From: Protea cynaroides
Taxonomy: Eukaryota; Streptophyta; Magnoliopsida; Proteales; Proteaceae
DNA: 64,000 nt
Direction: 5' to 3'
NCBI GenBank assembly: GCA_028583415.1
Contig: CM053276.1
Location: forward strand, 119,033,666 to 119,097,665
In this document: one piece after another, positions 1 to 9,540 of the stretch
Numbering within the stretch: the stretch's first letter is position 1
Layout: each line of letters opens with the position of its first letter
The notes under the pieces: model-generated
What the model was told of the DNA's origin: nothing
The model's input: only the letters and a program-made list of their open reading frames with translations
Databases searched by the model: none
Position numbers and translations under genes: made by a program

Positions 1-2
1 GT

Positions 3-920
3 CAGTTCTATGCACCCGTACAACATGCTCCGGCCGCTCCACTGCAGCCGATCACAAGCCCCCTCCCCTTCGCCATATGGGGTATGGACATCATGGGTCC
101 TTTCCCCAAAGCCACTTATCAACAGAAATACGTCATAGTGGTCATTGATTACTTCACCAAATGGATCGAAGTCGAAGCCGTGGCCAAGATCGACACCTCC
201 AAAGTAGAGCAATTTTTTCGACACTCGGTCATGTACAGGTTCGGCGTGCTGAGAGTCATTGTGATGGATAACGGCACTCAGTTCGTCAGCGCATCCTTCA
301 CAAACTTTTGCGAAGAATTCCGAATAGACCACAAGTTCGGGTCAGTCGGACATCCGCAGACAAGCGGCCAGACCGAGGCCACCAACAAAACAATATTGGT
401 CGGCCTGAAAAAGATGGTGGAAGACCAGAAAGAGAAGTGGGTGGACATGTTACTCAGTATCGTCTGGTCGTATAGGACGACCAGTCGAACACCCACCGGG
501 GAGACGCCATTCATGCTTGCCTTTGGCACGGAGGCAGTCGTCCCCGTTGAAGTTTTTCATCCCACTTTTCGAATGTTGAACTTCAACGAGCACAGCAACT
601 CCGAAGACCTACGGACAAACCTGGACAACCTCGAGGACGTGCGTAAATCGGCAGCATTCCGAATGGCAGACTACCAGTAGACTACAGCCCGTCATTACGA
701 TAAGACAGTCCGACTTAAACAATTTAAGGTCGGAGATCTTGTCCTCCGAAAGACGGCGGTCTCTGACCCCACCAATCAAGGGAAGATGGCCAAAAACTGG
801 GAAGGGCCATACCACGTGCTCCGGACAGGACGACCAGGCTCATACAAGTTGGTCACCATGGACGGTGACGAAATTTCGAGGACATGGCATGCCACCAACC
901 TTCGAAAATATTACCAGTAG
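3..920 (+). pseudogene. Ty3/gypsy integrase, C-terminal part of pol, with one premature stop
   Basis: The open frame enters from the left edge and runs to a TAG at 918-920, with one internal TAG at 678-680. Integrase inserts the retrotransposon cDNA into host DNA. The RNase H-like catalytic core is clear: WGMDIMGP carries the first Asp, VMDNGTQF the second, and HPQTSGQTE the Glu about 36 residues later. After the internal stop the same frame continues with the GKM..NWEGPYHV module of the C-terminal DNA-binding domain and ends in LRKYYQ. No chromodomain follows, which fits the Tat lineage. The internal stop follows a glutamine codon and could come from a CAG-to-TAG transition. The N-terminal zinc-binding region and the rest of pol lie outside the window. 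Confidence 0.9.
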
Positions 921-1090
921 TTCGAAGTCTTTTACAAATTTATCAGTTTTTTAATTTCAATTGTAATTCTGAACCCCATGAGGGCATCCGTTCATTTTTC
1001 TTTGAATACAAGGCAACATCATTCAGTCATCACAACTTTCCCAGTGCATTCTGCCGGCCCATCCGATTGCAAATATAGATATATCTCATT

Positions 1091-1640
1091 CGTACCTTCC
1101 GACCATGGTCCACAAGCAGACCATGCTCGCATGAAGGACACCAGTATCTTCCTACCAAGGTCCACAAGCAGACCAAGGTAGCTTGAAAACCATACACGTA
1201 CCTTCCGACCATGGTCCACAAGCAGACCACGGTCGCATGAAGGTCACACTCATATCTTCCTACCAAGGTCCACAAGTAGACCAAGGTAGCTTGAAAACCA
1301 TACACGTACCTTCCGACCATGGTCCACAAGCAGACCACGGTCGCATGAAGGTCACACTCATATCTTCCTACCAAGGTCCACGAGCAGACCAAGGTAGCAT
1401 GAAGACCATACTCGTACCTTCCGACCCTGATCCACAAGCAGACCACGGTCGCATGAATGTCACACTCATCTTCCTACCAAGGTCCACGAGCAAACCAAGG
1501 TAGCATGAAGATCACTCATACCTTCCGACCATGGTCCACAAGCAGACCATGCTTGCATGAAGGATACGCCCATAACTCCCTACCAAGGTCCAAGGTCCAT
1601 GAGCAGACCAAGGTAGCATGGGGATCATTCGTACCAAGTG
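1091..1640. repeat. Tandem repeat, ~5 units of 104-108 bp, each with two related halves
   Basis: The word CCTTCCGACC recurs at 1095, 1201, 1309, 1417 and 1521, giving periods of 106, 108, 108 and 104 bp. Each unit holds two similar halves built around CCATGGTCCACAAGCAGACC and CCAAGGTCCACAAGCAGACC, so the array is a higher-order repeat of a ~53-bp ancestor. It lies between the end of pol and the end of the antisense ORF, where Tat-lineage elements often carry tandem repeats. Open frames across it are artefacts of a period close to a multiple of three. Confidence 0.9.
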
Positions 1641-1903
1641 CCCTCGGCTAGCCTTCGTACCAAGCCGATGACACTTTCGGGGTAGGAAGGCCTTAGCTAC
1701 TTAGTTTCCTAATTACTATGCAGTCGGAATCGGAGTCGGGAAGTTCCCTAATTATTATAAGCTACTCGGCCTTAGCTACTTAGTTTTGGCCTACCAAGGG
1801 CAGAGTAAGACAATGGAAGAAAAAGATTGACAAAATAGATTTTCATTAATGAAAGCCCTAGAAGGGCAATATTACAGATATATAAAAAAATATATATACA
1901 AGT

Positions 1904-2297
1904 TTACAAGGGAAGCGTCTTCTCCTCGGCTGTCGCAACTGTCGGGTCTGCCAGATCCTCGGCGGGCAGTGCAAGTTCGGGGAGCTCCACCAGTGGAGTC
2001 TGCGGCACCTCGTAGGGGGGAAGGTCGTCCTCGGGCGCAGGGGCAGCCTCTACAGCCATAATAGCCTCCGCCGTTCTCTCCTCAATGGCAAGCAGGGTTT
2101 CCCCGGATGCCGAGGCCCCTAGTCCGTCAATCTGGGCAACAATCGGAATTGTTGACCAGTTTATCTTGAGGGGCCCCTTATCCCTCAGCTGCTCCCTCAG
2201 GTACATCACCCTCCTCTCAAAGTAGCCGCAGGCCGCCTCATCAACGTCGTCATCAAACTGGGCCGATGACTTGTATTCGTCGACGGCTCGAGCCAAC
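1904..2297 (-). pseudogene. Antisense extra ORF of the Tat element, 3' fragment
   Basis: This is the C-terminal ~130 codons of the antisense ORF, separated from the rest (6669-8853) by the solo LTR at 2298-6668. If one copy of the 5-bp duplication is kept and the LTR ignored, the frame passes without a shift from the coiled-coil codons at 6674 into this fragment. The protein part includes an acidic patch (DDDVDEAACGYFERR) and a Pro/Glu-rich tail, and ends at the stop at 1904. No known domain is visible in this part. Confidence 0.75.
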
Positions 2298-2774
2298 TGT
2301 AAGACCCTAATTTTGGCTCATGTCTTATTGAGGACATTTTTTTATCATTTTGGTCATATTAGAATTTCTTGTATTTTTAGGCTGTTAGGAAAAATATAAA
2401 AAAATAGAAATCATTAAAAAGAAGAAAAAATTATAAAAAAAAATTGAGTGAGTTTGGGTTTAGGATAGTCTAACTAGGAATTTGGAGTCTATTAGGATTA
2501 TGTTGAGTTTTTTGTATTTTTATGGGCTTAGTTTATTAATGGGCTTCATTAAACAATGGGTATAGGCTGGGTATAGTTTAGGTTGGTGTTTAGGACATAG
2601 AATAATGGGTTTGGGCTGGGTTTAAATTAGGTGTTAATAGGATATAGACTAATGGGCTTGGGTTGGGCTTTGAATAAATTGTGTAGTAATTTTTTCTATT
2701 CTTATTCTTATCATATGAGATGAATTGAAAGGGGATCAAGTGGAGGGATCCTGGCCCTTGGATTAAAGGTTAGG

Positions 2775-3310
2775 AAAAAAAAAAACCTAGACAAACAAAA
2801 GAGGGGACTGTTGCATGGAGGGAGGAGAAAGAAAAAGAAAGGAGGCGGCAGCAAAGGGGAGAAAAAGAGAGTGAAAGCCGAAAAATAGGGAGAGAGAGAA
2901 AAGAGAGGAAAGGCGGCAGAGAAGAGAAGAGGGAGAAGAGAAAAGAGAGGAGAAGAAGTAGGAGGAAGAGAAGGGAGGCGGCAGCAAAGGGGACAGATGG
3001 CCACGGCTATTGGAAGGGAACCGTAGCAAAGAGAAAAGGAGAAGAGAGAAATCAGGGGGGAGTGTTGCGTGCAGAAAAAGTAGGAAAAAAGAAAAGAAAA
3101 GTGGGGCGGCAACAAAGGGGAGAGAAGAAGCTAGATCCGTAGAAGAAGGGATTTCGGCTAGAAAAGAAGAGAAAAGAGAGGAGAAAAAGCTGGGAGAAGA
3201 AGAGGTAATTGGCGGCAGCAAAGGTTGGAGGCCAGGTTGCTGTTTTCGGTTTGAGGAAAAGAGACGTAATGGTGGAAATAGAGTTTGCTGTAAACAGAGA
3301 GACAATTGAG
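2775..3310. repeat. Purine-rich (GA) low-complexity tract in the solo LTR
   Basis: About 530 bp consist almost only of A and G on the plus strand, with recurring GGCGGCAGCAAAGG words. Long open frames on both strands here are low-complexity artefacts (Lys/Arg/Glu-rich one way, Phe/Leu/Ser-rich the other). In a transcribed LTR this would be leader RNA. Confidence 0.7.
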
Positions 3311-3836
3311 AGTGAGAGCAGAAGTGAAAATAGAATGAAGAAGAAAAATCATTGTAAAGGGGTTCATGTGATGCTCCTCCATGTTCAATTCATCGAACCT
3401 TGATCCCTCTTTCCTCCTAAAGGTATTTGGATTCTTTTCTTTCAAGCTTGTCGGAAATCTTTAAATTCTATCTGTTTTATTTCTTTCTTGGCACGGTGGG
3501 AGAAATTGTGAAAAGCCATGAACACCATGAAACATCTTTGGGCCGGAGCAGTTTCTGCAATGGTACCTAGATAATGTGTTAAGCCGTTGGAGAGACTTAA
3601 GCTGGAGTATGTAGTATGTGGTGGACAGAAAAATCATTTTGACCTCGTCAAAGCTCATGACCAAAGCATCACGCCTGCCCATCACCCATTCGATAGTATG
3701 ACCCAACAAGTGGAAAATCCAACTGTCCTAATTGCAAGAAAATTTTCTGTTATCATTGTTAGATTCATGGCATGCAGGTTTTGGTTGTGATAAAACAGTG
3801 AATTGAAGTTGATAGTGTTGGATCTCCTATGTTAGA

Positions 3837-4177
3837 GGTGCTCTCAGGCCAGATGAGGGTGAGGTTATTGCTCGGTATGTGCAGCAAGGTTAGTGTATTC
3901 CTCACAAAGGAAAAGTGGGACTTACGGCTGAAGAGTTTCAAATGTTTGAGACCCTTGGTTATGTGATGAGTAATAGCAGGTAACAGAGAATGAATACAAC
4001 TCTTATCCGAAAGAAAAACCTGGTTTACAGTGCTGAGGAGGGGTGGGCATTGGCAGAATTTAACAATGAGAAAAAAAGCATAAAAACGTGAGCACAAGCT
4101 CATGGCTGATGTACAGCAGCTGATGCAATGCTACTTTGGTCAAGATGTTGGTCCGTCTCATGATCCTTTTGCTGTAA
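3837..4177 (+). pseudogene. NKAP-family (SynMuv/DUF926) C-terminal domain relic
   Basis: The frame from 3837 reads GALRPDEGEVIARYVQQG, then after a stop VGLTAEEFQMFETLGYVMS, then after another stop QRMNTTLIRKKNLVYSAEEG. This matches the pattern of the conserved C-terminal domain of plant NKAP proteins (nuclear, RNA/splicing-linked). In-frame stops are at 3891-3893, 3981-3983 and 4089-4091. After a one-base shift the NKAP-like end continues as HKLMADVQQLMQ..GQDVGPSHDPF. No intron interrupts the block. It is a dead gene fragment inside the solo LTR; whether the LTR captured it or it landed there later cannot be told from one copy. Confidence 0.7.
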
Positions 4178-4294
4178 GGGAGCTAATAACTGATACTCAG
4201 GTTCAATTGATGTTCTCCACGTGCTATATTTTTTACTTGCTAGCTGTTTTCTCATGAGATCAAATCCAGATTTGAGCTAGAACTAGCTTACGCT

Positions 4295-4379
4295 GGAAGT
4301 GGAACATTGATAAACCTTGGAGCGAAGGATTCATGTGAATTTTTCCATGACCCATTCAAAGGAAAAAAGATTTTGAGGT
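4295..4379 (+). pseudogene. WHIRLY1/3-like exon relic
   Basis: The plus-strand frame from 4295 reads GTLINLGAKDSCEFFHDPFKGK, which resembles the core of the plastid/nuclear WHIRLY1/3 single-stranded-DNA-binding proteins, where SCEFFHDPFKGK is a signature. The match ends at a GTGAGT splice-donor-like word at 4378. Upstream codons do not match the family. The fragment is ~28 codons and cannot work alone. It lies only ~120 bp after the NKAP relic, so two unrelated host genes are represented within about 550 bp of LTR. Confidence 0.6.
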
Positions 4380-4487
4380 GAGTTTCATATTCTCTTATTT
4401 GTTCCACATTTCAGTTTAGATGTGGTTTATCTCTATTTGCTTATCATGAGTAATCATTTAATGAGTTTGGATGTGGCTCTGGTTCTT

Positions 4488-4985
4488 TTAATTTTTTTTT
4501 TGAGCTTTTATGATGGATTGAATGGTGGCACTAATTTGCATCCTAATGCATTTGAAGATGTGCTTTGAGATGATTTGTTGTCGCTCCTGTATTGAGTTGT
4601 TTATGTAATTTTTCATACTGGGAGAGGCTTGTTTGGTGATGAATCGATTCATAGACATACGAAGGGAAATTAGAGAGAGGAATTCCATGGATTTACTTCT
4701 ATCTTGTTGATTGAGCGCAGACCCAAATAATGCCACCCATTGGTCTGCAAGAGCTGCAATGGGTGAAGGATTGAGATGACCAAGAAAACCAGTGGTTATT
4801 GCATTTTCCTTGAAAAATATTTCAGGCTTAAAACTGAATGAGATGACATAATTTCTGAAGTCTTGTAAAAAAATCTCTCGGCTCACATCTTGCTTGGATT
4901 GATCCCAATTTTCGATGCTTGGGTTGTATATCAGTTTTATATTCTTGGATTTAAAGTGTTTGGGTATGACCTGATTGTATCGCAC
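4488..4985 (-). other. 165-codon antisense ORF in the solo LTR, not recognised
   Basis: An uninterrupted frame of 165 codons runs on the minus strand, unusually long for AT-rich DNA with stops all around. The product would be mildly basic, with Ser/Ile/Asn-rich stretches such as LADQWVALFGSALNQQ and SKSMEFLSLISLRMSMN. I recognise no domain, signal peptide or membrane span. No splice signals or promoter stand out. It could be chance or part of another captured gene. Confidence 0.2.
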
Positions 4986-5620
4986 ATCACTTTACCCACT
5001 TCATCTCATTACATCCCATTTTTTTTATACATAATCATTTCATTCTCCATTAGATGATTTGCATCTCATATTATGTCATGTCTACCTCACCTCATCTTTT
5101 AGAGATCGATTTTGGCCTTATGTGTATGCAAACCATTTCAATGCTGATTGTAACCTGCTGTAACCCTTCGTTTCACCTCTTGCTTGCTGCCCATGTTTAT
5201 ATGCTTAGGTTGATCCATCTTGTTATGCTTGGGTTGATTCAATGTTATACCCCGTTCATGTTTGTAATGATTTGAATGTGCGAGTCCCCTCACCCAGTGG
5301 TGTGAAACTTTAGGGTGACTCCAATGAGCCTATTCTTGTTGGGATTTTCAAATTCCATGTTGACTGGGGTGGGCCTCGCCTAGGCCATAGGCTTGCTCAA
5401 CCAATAGGGTTGGTCCCTAGAATTGTTTTTGTTTTATTAAGAAAAATACAAGAAAAGAAAGAAAAAGAAATACAAAAATGTGTCATGTTTACATGTTTTC
5501 AGGCGACGGTTGGGATCATGTTGATCTCCAACCTAGCTTTTACCTAGTTTTGTCTTTGGCCTTAGGCCAATCATTTTCCATGTTTGGGAATCGGTGTGCG
5601 GACCGATCATTTTCAAAATC

Positions 5621-5868
5621 TTGAGTTTGCCTTGCCGAGTACAAGGAGTTGAGGTCCGAGTACCTCTTGAGTTTGCCTTGCCGAGTGCAAGGAGCCGAGG
5701 TCCGAGTACCTCTTGAGTTCGCCTTGCCGAGTGCAAGGAACTCGAGGTCCGAGTACCTCTTGAGTTTGCCTTGCCGAGTGCAGGGAGTCGAGGTCCGAGT
5801 ACCTCTTGAGTGTTGCCTTGCCGAGTTCGGGGAGTTGAGGTCCGAGTACCTCTGAGGTCCGAGCACCT
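5621..5868. repeat. 46-bp tandem array, ~5 copies, in the solo LTR
   Basis: The word TTGAGTTTGCCTTGCCGAGT (or a one-to-two-base variant) begins at about 5621, 5667, 5713, 5760 and 5806, spaced 46-47 bp. Each unit ends in GAGGTCCGAGTACCTCTT. The array gives repetitive open frames in several phases that are not genes. Confidence 0.9.
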
Positions 5869-6668
5869 TTCCAGTAATGCCATGTGGGGTCCAACAGCCC
5901 GTTAATTATTGGGAACTACGTTTGACCTGATTCTCTAAAGAGATACGTAGGGAGCGGGAAGTGGAGAACTCTGAGTAGTTCACCCTTCACGCACGGTCAC
6001 ACGTGCTTCCTTTGTCAAGGGAGCACCTCACAGACAATCACAACCACAACCCCAAGCACGAACTAAGTTTGGCCTGATTCCCGCCGCACAGGGATACGTA
6101 GGCGGCTTGATCTCGAGCTCGGTCATCCATTATCTGTTGTATTTTCTGTGTTATTCATTCTTTTATTTCATTATTTGTTTATTCATGATTATTTCATTTT
6201 TTTTATCCATTCATTCGTTCATTGATCCATTTATTATCTTTTGACTTTTATTTTATTTTTCAAATCTATGTGGCGGCACCCTAAGTTAGAACAACTTAGA
6301 AACTTGGTCTAGGGTTCCCCATTTGCCTAGTTAGGCTAAATTGAACGACCTGAACATACATAAGTTTTAAGAATACAGGAAAGGATAGGACAGAAGGAGA
6401 CCGGTCCATTGACCGGGCGAGTTGGGTGCTTAACACCTTCCCAACTCGTAACTTGACACTTACCCTTCTCTGGTAAGACTAGAAGCCAATCCATTGAGCA
6501 TGAGTCATAGTGTCTCTCCAAGTGAGAGACCATTTATCGGTCCTAGACCTTATCTGGGTGGCGACTCCATATTTTACTCTGTCCATTGGCGTGGATGGAT
6601 AAAAGTAACCAAGGCGAGAGCCTAATTTTGATTTCGTGAAGGATCATTGAAAATCCATTGTCCTCACA

Positions 6669-8853
6669 CCAACCCCGCTTGGTAGTCCTCCTCGGCCTTA
6701 ACGAGTGCCTCCCTGGCAGCCTGAGCCTCGTCCTCAAACTTCTACAGACGCTCCTCCAACTTCAACCTCGCCTGAACCTCAGCCTGCAGGTCCTCCTCAG
6801 CCTTCTTTCATTTGTCCTCGGAAGATCGAAGCCTCTCTTCAGTGGCGAGCACCTTCTTGCGCTCCTCATCAAGATCGGCCTCGGCCTTGGTCAGGGACGT
6901 CTAAAGGGTGGCCTTCTCCTTAACGAGGTCCGCAACCTCCGAGGATTTGTTTGCCAAATTCTCCTCGGTGGCCTGCAAAGCCTCGCGCAAGGAGATTTCC
7001 AGAACCTCCTTCTCGTCCAAGTCAAAGAACGCGCGGCACGCTCGTTCACTGAGCTCGACGAAAAGGTTGGCAGCCTACACGAAAGACAACAAAGCAGTCG
7101 ATCAGTATATATGGAAACACTGAAAACAAAAATGACAAACAAGTGTCGATCATTACCTGGGCGCAGGCAGTGAATCCCCGGGTGTAGACATCCGCGTTGG
7201 GCAGGTTGGACGTAAACATGATGTCCTCCGGTAGGCGCCCCTCCGTGACGATGATCCTAGCCGCCCTCTAGCTCTTGAAGACCGAGTCCGAAGGCCTCAG
7301 CTGGAGCGCGGGGCTGAAGGTCGTTGTTGCAACCATTTGCCTCTCGCCCTGATAGCGAGCTGTACCCTCGGCTTCCTCCCTGATGGCCCCGGGGGCCCCG
7401 GTCAGATCAACGACCTTGGGGCTGCCGATAGCACCCTTGGCCGAAGACGTTGCAGCGCCCTCTGTTTCGGCTACCGAAGGGACGACCATCTGCAGGGACT
7501 GGACTTCCATCGCACCCCCTTGGGTGGGCTGGACTTCCTTCGTCGCAGCCTCCGCCGTTCTCTCCTCTCCACCGCCGAGTCGAGGGGTCGACCTCTTCTT
7601 GTATATGTCGGCCGGGAGCTCGGCAGCCGACTTTATCTTTTTCTTTGGTGGCTCCTCGGGCATGGGCCCCTTACCCTTGGCCTTCGCCATAGCCACTGGC
7701 CCCCTCCGAGGGTGAGAACCTGCCTGACCACTGGCAGGTTGAACTTTCGGTCCTGCCTGACCACTGGTGGGCTGAGCTCCCTTCTCGACCTCGGCCTTCC
7801 GCTTGGCCATTATCCGGGCAACAATCTTGTCATCCCTGAAGTTCACTGCAATGAGAAAATGGTCAGTAGCAGAAACAAAATAATAGTGCATAGACAAGCC
7901 CTAAGACTATTACTCACCCAGTAGGACGTACTCGGCCAATTGCGCGGGATCCGCAAGATCGGACAGGTGAACCGTCTCCCCGGTCATCATCTTGCGTTGG
8001 ATCTTCCTCTCCTCCGTCGACAGAAAGGGAACTTTGTTGAACCCGATGGCGTCGACCACCAGCCAGACGTTCGACAGAGGGAAAGGCGGACCGCTTGCGG
8101 GAGGGCCCATGAAGAAGAACTTATCCTTCCACCCGTGGATGGAGGAAGATTTCTGGGAGATAGCCGGGAGCTTCTTTCCGCCCCTTTGGCTAAAGAAGTA
8201 CCACCCGGTCATAGCTCGGGCTTCGTTCAGACTAGCCAATTGGAAGACCGATCGGAACAGGTTCGCGGTCGAAGTCTCACCCAGTCGACGGACAAACATT
8301 ATGAAAGCAAAGATGCATCGCCACCTATTCGGAGCAAGTTGGGAGGGGGCGATGCGGTATGCCTGAAGAATTTCTACTACCAGAGGGTGGAGAGGGACCT
8401 GAACCCTGATTTCAGAGTGTGTTCATACACACATATCTCCGACGTAATCACGGTGCATGCCTGTTCATCGGAGGTAGGAAGACGAACGCGGACATTTGTC
8501 ATGGGCTCCTTGAGCTGGTATGCCTGGCAGATCGATGACAAAGCCGCCTCGGTTTTGATTTTACTCGGCACCTTCCAGGATGAGACAGTATTGAATGCCG
8601 CTACCGGCGGTCGGCCACCCCTCTGGCGGGAAGCCTGTTGGGGCGGAGGGCCCGCGGGATGACCGCGCTCTTCCGCCTCAGAGGAACCTTTCTGGAATTC
8701 CTCCGAGCCGGAGGCCCTAGATTCAGCGGACCATCCTCCCGAAGAGGAAGATGATTCACCAGAAGAAAAAGAAGTTTGGGACCGGGTCATTCTTCTGGTC
8801 ACTCTCACCATACCAGAAGACGTGACGCTATTAGAAGAAAAGCTACTAAGCAT
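6669..8853 (-). pseudogene. Antisense extra ORF of the Tat element, 5' part (putative gypsy type transposon domain)
   Basis: This ORF runs opposite to integrase and starts at ATG 8851-8853. Exon 1 (8853-7918) holds a Ser-rich N-terminus (MTRSQTSFSSGE) and the 'putative gypsy type transposon' (Transposase_28-type) domain, with NVRVRLPTSDEQACT, PSQLAPNRWRCIFAF and FFSQRGGKKLPA. A one-base loss near 8398 shifts the frame. Intron 1 is 7917-7846 (GTGAGT to GCAG). Exon 2 (7845-7157) is Pro/Ala/Lys-rich and carries a TAG at 7270-7268. Intron 2 is 7156-7075. Exon 3 (7074-6669) encodes a long heptad-like coiled coil with stops at 6903-6901, 6810-6808 and 6744-6742, and is cut by the solo LTR. The function of such ORFs in Tat elements is unknown; the coiled coil suggests a structural or binding role. 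Confidence 0.8.
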
Positions 8854-9011
8854 GAACTGAAAGGGAAACGATTAGGAGACTTACTGGTTTCAAGAAAGAT
8901 GACCGAGTGCACGAATAGAGGCTCGAAAACAAAGATTGACTGGGCTCCGAGTGCTCTGATAGAACTCTGATTGCAATTGAAGCAAATGGTCGAATGAATG
9001 AAGTAGAAAGG

Positions 9012-9019
9012 TATTTATA
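9012..9019 (-). promoter_or_regulatory. TATA box for the antisense ORF
   Basis: On the minus strand CTTATAAATACC gives a consensus TATAAATA about 160 bp upstream of the ORF start at 8853. It suggests that the antisense ORF has its own promoter, facing away from the 3' LTR. The 8854-9540 stretch otherwise holds no gene; it is GC-richer, with several CTCGG words. Confidence 0.6.
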
Positions 9020-9526
9020 AGACAAGTGACCGAGAACTGTCTCTTCGAGTTCTGGACACGCATTTCAGCTCCATTGGTTGTTGTCTGTCGCGCCGGACGC
9101 GACGTGACTGATTGACGTGCGCAATGATGGCGCCTCATCCCTAGGCACTCCGCCTCCTGTGGACCGTCGGATTAGTAAGACGATCCGTGTGAACTTCGGT
9201 CTCAGCCGTCCGATGCACTCGGTCGATTCGCAGACGAGTAGCATTTAATGACACTCGTTCTCGAGGCGCACCGCCACTCGGTGTCCGTTGGATTGTGGAT
9301 CGATCCGCGTCAAGTTGGGAGATCGACGGTCGAGCACTCTCGCATTAACCGAGATTAATGCCTCGAGCCCCGCGCCTCAATCAATCGTGCAGACGGAGCG
9401 TAACCGCCTCTTCTCGGGAACAACCTGTCATTCAATGCATCCATCAATCTGGCAATCGACCTCGTATGACGCTGGTTTTCTCAACAGTTTAAACTGATTG
9501 CACTACCGGATTCGCTGCACCCGACA

Positions 9527-9540
9527 GCGCAAGGGGCATC
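9527..9540 (+). other. Polypurine tract before the 3' LTR
   Basis: The run GCGCAAGGGGCATC lies immediately before the TGTTAG start of the LTR. This is the expected position of the plus-strand primer of LTR retrotransposons and supports the plus orientation of the element. Confidence 0.7.

Larger units (their letters stand above)
2298..6668 (+). mobile_element. 4.37-kb solo LTR (Ogre/Tat-like) nested in the antisense ORF
   Basis: The block starts TGTAAGACCC, ends GTCCTCACA, and is flanked by CCAAC at 2293-2297 and 6669-6673, a 5-bp target-site duplication as expected for an LTR element. No second copy of the start or end occurs inside, and no gag/pol is visible, so a solo LTR left by LTR-LTR recombination is the simplest reading. 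The length and the GTGGCGACTCC motif ~110 bp before the right end recall the very long LTRs of Ogre/Tat elements. It contains a purine-rich tract, two decayed host-gene fragments, an unexplained antisense ORF and a 46-bp tandem array, described separately. An LTR element without coding capacity is the alternative. Confidence 0.8.

Noticed and set aside
1030..1446. 138-codon minus-strand ORF with repeated VGRYECDLHATVVCLWT phrases
   Set aside because: It is a translation of the 106-bp tandem array; the same array is open in other frames too.
2711..3305. Long minus-strand ORFs rich in Phe, Leu and Ser
   Set aside because: Opposite strand of the GA-rich tract in the solo LTR; low complexity only.
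5533..5894. Several overlapping minus ORFs with repeated RYSDLNS phrases
   Set aside because: Products of the 46-bp tandem array in three frames.
6658..8662. Plus-strand ORFs of up to 240 codons
   Set aside because: They are shadows of the GC-rich antisense ORF, which has the conserved domain and splice sites.
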